The notes under the pieces: generated by a model | Told to the model about the DNA's origin: nothing | Seen by the model: only the letters and a program-made list of their open reading frames with translations | Database searches by the model: none | DNA from: Pelagibius sp. | Lineage (GTDB): Bacteria > Pseudomonadota > Alphaproteobacteria > Kiloniellales > Kiloniellaceae | Direction: 5' to 3' | Assembly (NCBI RefSeq): GCF_028289705.1 | Contig: NZ_JANQOI010000183.1 | Coordinates: 1-64,000 of the forward strand | Length of the DNA: 64,000 bases | Part shown: positions 46,751-54,956 of the stretch, one piece after another | Layout: the number at the start of each line of letters is the position of its first letter | Numbering within the stretch: position 1 is the stretch's first letter | Position numbers and translations under genes: made by a program

Positions 46751-48244
46751 GTGCGCCGGCCGGCATGGACCGCGGCGTCAGTTCATCGTGTTTGGGCCAG
46801 CATCTTGGCTAGCCGGTTGGAGTCGGACTTCGCTGGGTACCAGCGGGAGCCTCTCGGCCCGACACGGCTGTTCGGCGCGCCTGAGCCGCCATCACTGATC
46901 GACCGTATCGCCTTTCCGGCCTTCGTGATCGCGCTGCTGTTCCTCAGCTTCCTGGGCGGTGCCTTCGTCATCCTGAGCAACGTCTACCCGGCTGGAAAGC
47001 TGAGCGACGCCTACCGCGGCGGCAAGGCGCTGGTGGACAAGATCCATCAGTCGCGGGACCCGCTGACCTCGGATTTCTGGGCGCCCGAACGGCGCGCGGA
47101 AGAGGGCGTCACCCTCCACGACCGCGCCGAGGCCTTTCCCGGCTACACCCTCTATACCTCCGGCCATGGCAGCGAGGCCTTCCTCTTTTCCATGGACGGT
47201 CTCCTCGTCCACTCCTGGCAGCTTCCCTACAGCGCCTTCTGGTCGGAAGCGTCGCCCGTGGAGGCTCCGCAGCCGGACGAGTTCCTCTACTGGCGCAAGG
47301 CAACGATGCTGCCCAATGGCGATCTGCTGGCGATCTTCGTCGCCACCGGGGACACGCCCTGGGGCTACGGCCTGGTGAAGCTGGACCGGGAGTCCAATGT
47401 TCTCTGGACCTATTACGGGCGCACCCATCATGACCTGGACGTGGCCGCTGACGGCCGCGTCTACACGCTGATCCACGAGATGCGCCGCAAGACCTTCGCC
47501 GGCTTTCCGCAACTGACGGTCCCACGGCTGGACGACTTCGTGGTGGTGCTCTCGCCGGAGGGTCGCGAGGAGAAGCGGGTTTCCATCCTGGATGCCCTGG
47601 TGAACTCGGACTACGCGCGCCTGCTGGACCGGGTCGCCTGGTACAACAAGCACGACTTCATCCACACCAACAACATCGACGTGATCGACGCCGAAGCCGC
47701 TTCGGTTCTGCCCTTCGCCGAAGAGGGGCAGGTGCTGCTGTCCTTCCGCGACATCGACACCATCGCGGTGCTGGACCTGGAGCAGGAGCGGATCGTCTGG
47801 GCCCTCAGGGGAACCTGGATGGGCCAGCACGATCCCGACGTCTTGGCGGACGGCCGCATCCTATTGTTCGACAACCAGGGCCACTACGGCCGGGGCGGCT
47901 GGTCGCGGGTCATCGAGATCGATCCCATGACCGGGGCCGAAGTCTGGCGCTACGCCGGCAGCGCCGAAACCCCTTTCGAAAGCAAGGTGCGGGCCGCCCA
48001 GCAGCGCCTGCCCAACGGCAACACCCTGATCACCGAATCCACCGCCGGCCGGATCTTCGAGGTGACCCGCGACGGCCGGATCGTCTGGGAGTTCATCAAT
48101 CCCATCCGGGCCCGCCACCCGGAGAAGCCGGACCAGGTGATCCTGCCCATCGTTTCCTGGGCGCAGCGCATCGCTGCCGAAAGCCTGCAGCCCGGGTTCC
48201 GCGAGGCCTTGCTGCAGCAAGAAAAGGAGAGGAGCAGTCAATGA
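46751..48244 (+). CDS. Membrane-anchored arylsulfotransferase (ASST)-family protein
   Basis: A 497-residue protein with one TM segment at about residues 54-75 and a large, presumably periplasmic, beta-propeller. The ASST-like features are the histidine motif HDFIHTNNIDVI (301-312) followed by VLLSFRDIDTIAVLD, and GQHDPDVLADGRILLFDN (358-375). Known ASST enzymes transfer sulfate between phenolic esters without PAPS. The GTG at 46751 has no good ribosome site; TTG 46817 (codon 23) is an alternative. Downstream genes follow with a four-base overlap, making this the head of a probable four-gene unit. Confidence 0.75.
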   Translation: MRRPAWTAASVHRVWASILASRLESDFAGYQREPLGPTRLFGAPEPPSLIDRIAFPAFVIALLFLSFLGGAFVILSNVYPAGKLSDAYRGGKALVDKIHQSRDPLTSDFWAPERRAEEGVTLHDRAEAFPGYTLYTSGHGSEAFLFSMDGLLVHSWQLPYSAFWSEASPVEAPQPDEFLYWRKATMLPNGDLLAIFVATGDTPWGYGLVKLDRESNVLWTYYGRTHHDLDVAADGRVYTLIHEMRRKTFAGFPQLTVPRLDDFVVVLSPEGREEKRVSILDALVNSDYARLLDRVAWYNKHDFIHTNNIDVIDAEAASVLPFAEEGQVLLSFRDIDTIAVLDLEQERIVWALRGTWMGQHDPDVLADGRILLFDNQGHYGRGGWSRVIEIDPMTGAEVWRYAGSAETPFESKVRAAQQRLPNGNTLITESTAGRIFEVTRDGRIVWEFINPIRARHPEKPDQVILPIVSWAQRIAAESLQPGFREALLQQEKERSSQ

Positions 48245-48519
48245 TGCAAGAGCGGTCGCGTGTCCCTGCCATCGGAGTGACAGCCACGACGCTGCTTTTG
48301 GCGCTGGGCTGGACGGCGCCGGCGCTGGCCTATATCGGACCGGGGGCCGGACTTTCACTGCTCGGCGCGCTTTGGGGCGTCCTCGCCGCGGTGCTCGCGG
48401 CGCTGCTGTTTCTCTTGTTCTGGCCGCTCCGGCGGCTGCTGAGGCGCCGGCGCCAGCCGGCGGCGGCCGCGCCGCGCCCGCTCCCGGCCGAGCGGACCGA
48501 AGACCCGAGGCTCGACTGA
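48241..48519 (+). CDS. Small membrane protein with YIGPGAG motif
   Basis: A 92-residue protein: a signal-peptide-like segment (about residues 8-30, ending ALA), then YIGPGAG at 31-37, one strong TM helix (about 39-65) and a basic, Pro/Ala-rich cytoplasmic tail (RRLLRRRRQP). If cleaved after Ala30 the mature protein begins exactly with YIGPGAG. It overlaps the stop of the ASST-family gene by four bases (ATGA), so it is translationally coupled. No function is known to me. Confidence 0.75.
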   Translation: MMQERSRVPAIGVTATTLLLALGWTAPALAYIGPGAGLSLLGALWGVLAAVLAALLFLLFWPLRRLLRRRRQPAAAAPRPLPAERTEDPRLD

Positions 48520-48572
48520 AGAAGCCCTGAGTGTGGCGGGGTTGGATCGAAATGCCCGGCCGATGACGTGCC

Positions 48573-49322
48573 ATGACTGGACTGCTTGACCTCGCTTCGC
48601 CGCTGCTCACGGGGCTCGACCGGTCCCTCGCGCCGCTGATTCCCGCCGCCGGCCGTCTGGCGGTTTGGGGATTGGTGGCGGCGTCGCTTTCCATGGCGCT
48701 CTACGCGGTCCTGTCGCCGCAGCAGCGCCTGCGGGAGGGCAAGGCAGCGGCGGCCGAAGCGCGCTTTGCCTTGGAAGCCTACGAAGGCCAGCTCAAAGAG
48801 GCCATGCCCCTGATCGTCCAGATGCAGAAACGGGCGCTGGCGCAACTCGGCTTGGTTCTGGGGCCGGCTGTCCTGGCCTCTCTCCCCATCCTCTTCATGA
48901 TCGTCTGGCTGAGCGGCGCCTACGGCCACTTCATTCCGGACCGGGTCACCTCGGTACACCTGAGCGTCGAACCGCCGGGCATGATCGTCCGCTGGCTGAG
49001 CGAGGCGGAGGACCGGCCGGTAGCGGGGAGCGACACAGCCGCCCGGATCGAAGTGAGCGATCCGGACCGGCAGATGGTCGAGAGGGTGGCGCTGACCGCG
49101 GCGGTCACCAGCCTGCACAAACGCCGATGGTGGAACCTGCTGATCGCCAATCCCCTCGGCTATCTGCCGCCCGACGGCGCGCTGGAGCGGATCGAGATCG
49201 CCCTGCCGCGCCAGGATGTTCTCGGTTTCGGGCCGGACTGGCTGCGCGGCTGGGAATCCGTGTTCTTCGCCGCCCTGGTCGCCGCCTCCCTGGCGATCAA
49301 AGTGGTCTTCCGCCTGGTCTAG
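48573..49322 (+). CDS. Three-TM protein resembling the EMC3/TMCO1 branch of Oxa1 insertases
   Basis: A 249-residue membrane protein: TM1 about 28-47, a charged helical stretch about 50-90 that should lie in the cytoplasm (QQRLREGKAAAAEARFALEA type heptads), TM2 about 92-114, a periplasmic domain about 118-225, and TM3 about 229-248. The order TM, cytosolic coiled-coil-like helices, TM, then a late TM resembles DUF106/EMC3-like members of the Oxa1 superfamily. This is fold-level resemblance judged by eye, not a motif match. It sits between the YIGPGAG protein and the sulfotransferase. Confidence 0.6.
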   Translation: MTGLLDLASPLLTGLDRSLAPLIPAAGRLAVWGLVAASLSMALYAVLSPQQRLREGKAAAAEARFALEAYEGQLKEAMPLIVQMQKRALAQLGLVLGPAVLASLPILFMIVWLSGAYGHFIPDRVTSVHLSVEPPGMIVRWLSEAEDRPVAGSDTAARIEVSDPDRQMVERVALTAAVTSLHKRRWWNLLIANPLGYLPPDGALERIEIALPRQDVLGFGPDWLRGWESVFFAALVAASLAIKVVFRLV

Positions 49323-49329
49323 CCGGTCG

Positions 49330-50472
49330 ATGCCGCAATCCGAAGAATCCGGCGAGGGTGACCGCTACGCGGGATTCCGGGTCACACCCTGGGTGCATCA
49401 CTGCGGCCGGTTCGTGGCCCGCCACCGCGATTTCTGGGTGCGCCTGGGCGATCAGGAAACCCGTCTGCGCAGAGAGGACATCGCCGGGATCGCGGTGGAG
49501 AAACCCATCTTCGTCAGCGGCCTGGCGCGCTCCGGGACGACGATCCTGCTGGAGGTGCTGGCGGGTCACCCCAGCCTCACCAGCCACCGCTACAAGGACT
49601 ATCCCTTTCTCTTCACGCCGTTCCTGTGGAACCGGTTCCTGAGTTACGTCCCGAACCATGGCGCCGAGGCCGCTGAACGCAGCCATGCCGATGGAATCGC
49701 GGTCACTGCCGAAAACCCGGAGGCCTTCGAGGAAGTGCTCTGGATGGCCTTTTTTTCCGGACTGCACGATCCGCGGCACTGCAATGTGCTGGACGCGGAA
49801 ACCAGCCACCCGCAGTTCGAGCGCTTCTACCGCGACCATATTCGCAAGCTGCTGCGGGTGCGCGGCCGTGCCCGCTATCTCGCCAAAGCCAACTACAACG
49901 TGACGCGCCTGGAATACCTGCTGAAGATCTTTCCCGATGCCCGCTTCGTTCTGCCGTTGCGGGCGCCGCATGGACAGATCGCCTCGCTGGTTAAGCAGCA
50001 CCGCCTGTTCTGCGAGGGCGAGCGCGCGCATCCGCGGGCGCTCCATCACATGCGCCGCATCGGCCACTTCGAGTTCGGCCTCGACCGGCGCCCGGTCAAC
50101 CTCGGCGACGGTGCCGTGCCCGTGATCCTGGAGGCCTGGGACCGCGGCGAAGAGGTCGAAGGCTGGGCGCGCTATTGGGCCAGCCTCTATGGCTATCTGG
50201 CCGACCGGCTGGCGGCCGCGCCGGCCTTGGCGGCTGCGGTGAAGCTGGTGCGGTTCGAAGATCTCTGCCAGCGCCCGTTCGAGGTTCTGAGCGCGGTCTG
50301 CGATCATTGCCATCTCGAGGGAAGCGCGCATCTGGTGGCCGAGGCGGCAGAGACGATGCGGATGCCGCGCTATTACCGGCCGGCCTTCACGCAAGCCGAA
50401 ACAGAGTCCATCGAACGGCTGGCCGGCCCGGTCGCCCGCCGTTTCGGCTATGCCGACAGCGCCGGGCTCTAG
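49330..50472 (+). CDS. PAPS-type sulfotransferase family protein
   Basis: A 380-residue cytoplasmic or membrane-associated sulfotransferase. The 5'-phosphosulfate-binding loop IFVSGLARSGTT lies at residues 60-71, and the segment LPLRAPHGQIASLVKQH near 215 corresponds to the 3'-phosphate-binding region of the family. Starts seven bases after the previous stop; the ATG at 49330 avoids a spurious upstream extension. It ends four bases inside the convergent glucan gene. Acceptor unknown; the neighbouring ASST-fold protein suggests a shared sulfated envelope product. Confidence 0.8.
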   Translation: MPQSEESGEGDRYAGFRVTPWVHHCGRFVARHRDFWVRLGDQETRLRREDIAGIAVEKPIFVSGLARSGTTILLEVLAGHPSLTSHRYKDYPFLFTPFLWNRFLSYVPNHGAEAAERSHADGIAVTAENPEAFEEVLWMAFFSGLHDPRHCNVLDAETSHPQFERFYRDHIRKLLRVRGRARYLAKANYNVTRLEYLLKIFPDARFVLPLRAPHGQIASLVKQHRLFCEGERAHPRALHHMRRIGHFEFGLDRRPVNLGDGAVPVILEAWDRGEEVEGWARYWASLYGYLADRLAAAPALAAAVKLVRFEDLCQRPFEVLSAVCDHCHLEGSAHLVAEAAETMRMPRYYRPAFTQAETESIERLAGPVARRFGYADSAGL

Positions 50473-52061
50473 GCGGGTGGGTCGGCTTCAGGCCGGTGCT
50501 GATAGAGCCAGGTCTCGGTCAGGGGCTTGCCATCGCCGTCAGCAAGATAGAGCCGAAGCTCCACCGGGTCGCGGCCGGGGGCTTCAAGATCGAACTGGGC
50601 GCGCCAGCGCCGGCTGTCGGGAATGCGCTCGGCAAAGATGTAGGACAGCGCGCCCCTGGACGCCGTGAGATTGACTTCCGGCTTTGCGTCGTGGGCGATG
50701 CCCTCCAGGGCGTTGCCGGCGAACTCGACCACGAATTTGGTGAGACCCTGCGGGCGAGGCTTTCCGGGCTCGCCGCCGCGCCCGATGCGGGTGGCGACCA
50801 CCTGGGCGATGGTCTCCGCGGGGTAGGGTTCTTCCGCCAGCCAGTGGAGGCGGTAGGAGAGACCCAGGCGGTCGCCGGCCTTGGCCGGCTCCCGGGGCAC
50901 CCAGAAGGCCACGATGTTGTCGTGGATCTCGTCGTCGGTGGGGATTTCGACGAGCAGCACGGCACCGGGACCCCAGGGGCCGAGCGGTTCGACCCAGAGG
51001 CTGGGCCGGCGCTCGTAGTGAACGCCGTCGAGAAAGTGCTCGAAGTTGCGGTCGCGCTGCAGCAGGCCGAAGCCGCGCGGGTTCTCGTCGAGAAAACTGG
51101 AGGTGACCACGCGTTCCGGGTTGTTCAGCGGCCGCCACAGCCGCTCGCCGCCGCCGGTCCAGAGGGCGAGACCGTCGGAGTCGTGCACCTCCGGCCGCCA
51201 GTCCTGTTGGTAGCGGCGGTTAGCCTCGCCGAACCAGAACATGGAGGTGAGGGGGGCGAGCCCCAGGCGCTCCACCGCCCGGCGCAGGAAGAGCACCGTC
51301 TCGACCTCCATCACCACCCCCGCCCCGCGGCGGATGGCGAAGTGGTAGGCGCCGGTGATGCTGGGGCCGTCGAGCAGGGCGAAGACGTTCACCGGCGCAT
51401 CGGGATCGGCGGCGGAGGCGATATGGAACTCGGTGAAGTTCGGAAACTCCTCGGGGCCCTGCGCGGCGACGTCTATGGCGATGCCGCGCGCCGAAAGCCC
51501 GTATTGGCCCAGCGCGCCGATGGCGCGGAAATAGGACGCGCCCAAGAAGGCAATCCAGTCCTGGGTCGGCCAATCCCGGCGGTTGCGCGCCTCCTGCAGG
51601 CGAAAGCCGGCGAAACCCGAGTCCCGGGGCAGGCTCCGGGCGACCGAGCCTTCGGGCATCTCGAAGTAGGCCGGGTCATAGGCGATCTCCCGGGAGAAGC
51701 CCCGCTCCAGCGCATGCATCTTGACCGAACTCGGAAAGTAGCGGCCGAGGTGAAAGAAGGTCGCGGGATAGGCGCCGGGCCCTTCGGCGAAGAGCGCGAC
51801 GCGGGGATCGAAGCGGATCTTCCCGTGGGTCTCGTAGTCGATCTCTTCGACGACCTCCGGCGCGGGCCGGTGGGGCAGCCGGTAGTCCGCCTTGGCGAGC
51901 GCCTCGGCGCGCGCGATCAGCCGCTTGAAGCTGAAGGGCCGCGCCGGGCCCAGACGCAGGCCCGAAGGGGCGGCCTGGGCAGGCAGGGGCGGAAGCGCCG
52001 ATGCCGCCGCCATGGCAGCGGCGAGCCGCAGGGTCGCGCGTCGGCTGAGCGGTGCGGGCAT
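50469..52061 (-). CDS. Periplasmic glucan biosynthesis protein, OpgG/OpgD (MdoG) family
   Basis: A 530-residue periplasmic protein needed for making branched osmoregulated periplasmic glucans. The N-terminus (LSRRATLRLAAAMAAASA) carries twin arginines before a hydrophobic stretch, as in the Tat-exported OpgD; the mature body has the MdoG beta-sandwich with IRFDPRVALFAEG, FSREIAYDP, LGASYFRAIGALGQYGLSARG and MFWFGEANRRYQQDWRPEVHDSDGL. Family length is about 510-550. It is convergent with, and overlaps by four bases, the sulfotransferase gene. No opgH glucosyltransferase is in the window. Confidence 0.9.
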   Translation of the reverse strand: MPAPLSRRATLRLAAAMAAASALPPLPAQAAPSGLRLGPARPFSFKRLIARAEALAKADYRLPHRPAPEVVEEIDYETHGKIRFDPRVALFAEGPGAYPATFFHLGRYFPSSVKMHALERGFSREIAYDPAYFEMPEGSVARSLPRDSGFAGFRLQEARNRRDWPTQDWIAFLGASYFRAIGALGQYGLSARGIAIDVAAQGPEEFPNFTEFHIASAADPDAPVNVFALLDGPSITGAYHFAIRRGAGVVMEVETVLFLRRAVERLGLAPLTSMFWFGEANRRYQQDWRPEVHDSDGLALWTGGGERLWRPLNNPERVVTSSFLDENPRGFGLLQRDRNFEHFLDGVHYERRPSLWVEPLGPWGPGAVLLVEIPTDDEIHDNIVAFWVPREPAKAGDRLGLSYRLHWLAEEPYPAETIAQVVATRIGRGGEPGKPRPQGLTKFVVEFAGNALEGIAHDAKPEVNLTASRGALSYIFAERIPDSRRWRAQFDLEAPGRDPVELRLYLADGDGKPLTETWLYQHRPEADPPA

Positions 52062-52474
52062 GGGAGCCTCTTCGTCTTCGCCTGAGAAGGGTGATGCATC
52101 GGCCGCCGCCGGGCCCGGGAGCCCAACGGACGGCTCGAATCTAGGGGCGGCGCCAACCCCCGGCCACGGTCATTTTGTGGACGTCAATGCGGCGAAAAAT
52201 GGCGGGGAACGACCGGTTTCGTGTCGGGCTTCACGGACAGCGCAGAGGGTGGCCAGGGCCCTCCCCAAGGGTAGCCGGGGCGTCGATAGGGATTCGGGCG
52301 TCATTGGTTGTCGCTTGTTGGCCGGAACGGGGGGCACGGCAGCGCTAGACCTCACCGGCAGCGATTAAGCCCATCGAATAAACCGATGCCGTCGGTGTGC
52401 TCTGGACGGCCTCTGGCCGATGGCAACAATTGGCAGGGTCGCGGGAAAGTGCTTCTACGCAGCGAGGCAGGCAA
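52062..52474. other. Intergenic region between divergent opg-type and GcvT-type genes
   Basis: About 410 bases that should contain two divergent promoters. I see no gene. An AT-richer segment near 52360-52385 containing CATCGAATAAACCGATG, an imperfect inverted repeat, is the most promoter-like part. Confidence 0.4.
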
Positions 52475-54904
52475 ATGAAATCTCATGCGCAGGCAGTGGT
52501 CATCGGCGGCGGCGTCGTCGGATGCAGCGTGCTCTATCACCTCACCAAGGCGGGCTGGAAAGACGTGGTCCTGCTGGAGCGCGACGAGCTCACCTCCGGC
52601 TCCACCTGGCACGCCGCCGGCGGCATGCACACCCTCAACGGCGACCCCAACGTCGCCAAGCTGCAGCGCTATACCATCGACCTCTACAAGGAGATCGAGG
52701 AGATCTCCGGCCAGTCCTGCGGTGTCCACCTGACCGGCGGCTTCCTGCTGGCGGACTCCGAGAACTGGCTGGACTACCTGAAGGTGGCGCAGGGCCGGGC
52801 CCGGGTGCTGGGTATGGAGAACGACTTCGTGTCCATTGCCGAGGCCAAGGAGAAGCTGCCGCTGATCAACGAAAAGTGCTTCGTCGGCGCCCTCTACGAA
52901 CCCTTGAAAGGCCATGTCGATCCCTCCGGCGTGACCCATGCCTATGCCAAGGCGGCGCGCATCGGCGGGGCGGAGGTCGAGCGCTTCACCCGGGTCACCG
53001 ACCTGCAGCCTCTGCCCGACGGCGGCTGGGAGGTGATCACCGACAAGGGCACCATCCGGGCCGAGCACGTGGTCAACGCCGGCGGCCTCTGGGCGCGGGA
53101 GGTCGGCCGCATGGTGGGCCTGGAACTGCCGGTCCTGGCCATGGAGCATCAGTATCTGGTGACCGACGAGATGCCGGAGGTCGCGGGCCGCGAGACCGAG
53201 CTGCCCCACTGCATCGACTTCGGCGGCGAGATCTACATGCGCCAGGAGCGCGGCGGCCTGGTCATGGGCACCTACGAGAAGCACGGCGTGCCCTGGTCGG
53301 AGAAGACGACGTCCTGGGATTTCGGCCACGAGCTGCTGCAGCCGGACCTCGACCGCATCTCCGACAATCTGGAGGTGGCCTTCGAGCATTTCCCGGCGCT
53401 GGCGGAGGCGGGTATCAAGCAGGTGATCAACGGCCCCTTCACTTTTGCTCCGGACGGCAATCCGCTTGTCGGGCCGGTGCGCGGCCTGAAGAACTACTGG
53501 GTGGCCTGCGGGGTGATGGCCGGCTTCAGCCAGGGCGGCGGTGTCGGCTTGGCGCTTTCGGCCTGGATGACCGAGGGCGATCCCGGCTTCGACGTTTTCG
53601 CCATGGACGTCTCGCGCTACGGCGACTTCGCCACCATGGCTTACACCAACGCCAAGGTGCGGGAGAACTACGGCCGGCGCTTCCAGATCACCTTTCCCAA
53701 CGAGGAACTGCCCGCCGCCCGGCCGCTGCGCACCACGCCGATCTATGAGCGCTTCAAGGCGCGGAACGCCGTCTTCGGCGTCGGCTACGGCCTGGAGCAG
53801 GCGCTCTGGTTCGCCCCGGAAGGCGCGGAGCCTGTCGAGCAGCCGGGCTACCGCCGCTCCAACGCCTTCGAGCCGGTGAAGGCGGAGTGCCGCGCGGTGC
53901 GCGAGGCCGTGGGCCTGCTGGAGACCTCCGGCTTCGCCAAGTATGAGGTCACGGGCCCCGATGCCGAGGGCTGGCTGAGCGGAATCCTGGCCAACCGCAT
54001 GCCGCGGGAGGGCCGCATCCTGCTGTCGCCCATGCTGAACCACCGCGGCAAGCTGATCGGCGACTTCACGGTGGCCAAGGTGGGGCCGGAACGCTTCTTC
54101 ATCTTCGGCTCCGGCGCCGCCGAGGGCTATCACCTGCGCTGGTTCGAAAGCCATCTGCCGGAAAACGGCGTGACCCTGCGCTCCCTGCGCAACGAGATGC
54201 TGGGCCTCTCCATCGCCGGGCCGAAGGCTCGCACCCTGCTGGCGCGGCTGACCGACGCCGACGTCTCCAACGAGGCCTTTCCCTTCATGGCCTTCCGCCG
54301 CATGGACCTGGGCATGGTGCCGGCCTGGGTGGGCCGCATCTCCTTCACCGGTGACCTGGGCTATGAGATCTGGGTGTCTCCGGACTACATGCTGCGGCTC
54401 TACGATCAGCTCACCGAGGCCGGGGCCGACCTGGGCCTGCGGCCCTTCGGGCTCAGGGCGCTGAACGCGCTGCGCCTGGAAAAGGGCTTCGGCACCTGGG
54501 CGCGGGAGTACCGGCCGATCTACACACCGGCGGAGGCGGGGCTGGACCGCTTCGTCGACCTGCGCAAGAACGCCTTCATCGGCCGCGATGCCGTGCTGGA
54601 AGACAAGGAGCGGGGCCCGAAGCTGCGGCTGGTGACCCTCACCGTCGATGCCAACGGCAGCGATGCCGATGTCGCCGACGTCAGCGGCGACGAGGCCGTC
54701 TGGCACGACGGCGAAGTGGTGGGCTGGGTGACCTCCGGCGGCTATGCCCATTTCGCCGAGCGCTCGGTCGCCATGGCTTACGTACCCAGCGAACTGGCGA
54801 GCCGGAACGGCCACTTCGAAGTGGAGATCATCGGCGAACGCCGGTCTGTACAACTGCAGCCCGAACCCTTGTTCGATCCGGCCCGCACCCGCATGCTGGG
54901 GTGA
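52475..54904 (+). CDS. GcvT-family FAD dehydrogenase (dimethylglycine/sarcosine dehydrogenase-like)
   Basis: An 809-residue two-part flavoprotein. The N-terminal DAO domain has VVIGGGVVGCSVLYHLTKAG (8-27) and SGSTWHAAGG (41-50), in which His46 is at the position of the covalent FAD histidine of dimethylglycine dehydrogenase. A FAO_M linker (about 370-425) and a GCV_T folate domain with its C-terminal barrel (about 430-805) follow. It should oxidatively demethylate an N-methyl amino acid such as dimethylglycine and pass the methylene group to tetrahydrofolate, feeding sarcosine to soxBDAG at 16-21 kb. The ATG at 52475 follows an AGGCAGG box. Confidence 0.88.
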   Translation: MKSHAQAVVIGGGVVGCSVLYHLTKAGWKDVVLLERDELTSGSTWHAAGGMHTLNGDPNVAKLQRYTIDLYKEIEEISGQSCGVHLTGGFLLADSENWLDYLKVAQGRARVLGMENDFVSIAEAKEKLPLINEKCFVGALYEPLKGHVDPSGVTHAYAKAARIGGAEVERFTRVTDLQPLPDGGWEVITDKGTIRAEHVVNAGGLWAREVGRMVGLELPVLAMEHQYLVTDEMPEVAGRETELPHCIDFGGEIYMRQERGGLVMGTYEKHGVPWSEKTTSWDFGHELLQPDLDRISDNLEVAFEHFPALAEAGIKQVINGPFTFAPDGNPLVGPVRGLKNYWVACGVMAGFSQGGGVGLALSAWMTEGDPGFDVFAMDVSRYGDFATMAYTNAKVRENYGRRFQITFPNEELPAARPLRTTPIYERFKARNAVFGVGYGLEQALWFAPEGAEPVEQPGYRRSNAFEPVKAECRAVREAVGLLETSGFAKYEVTGPDAEGWLSGILANRMPREGRILLSPMLNHRGKLIGDFTVAKVGPERFFIFGSGAAEGYHLRWFESHLPENGVTLRSLRNEMLGLSIAGPKARTLLARLTDADVSNEAFPFMAFRRMDLGMVPAWVGRISFTGDLGYEIWVSPDYMLRLYDQLTEAGADLGLRPFGLRALNALRLEKGFGTWAREYRPIYTPAEAGLDRFVDLRKNAFIGRDAVLEDKERGPKLRLVTLTVDANGSDADVADVSGDEAVWHDGEVVGWVTSGGYAHFAERSVAMAYVPSELASRNGHFEVEIIGERRSVQLQPEPLFDPARTRMLG

Positions 54905-54956
54905 GGGCGGGGAGAACCGGACAACTGCTCCCCGCCGGTCCCGGGGGACAGCAGCG

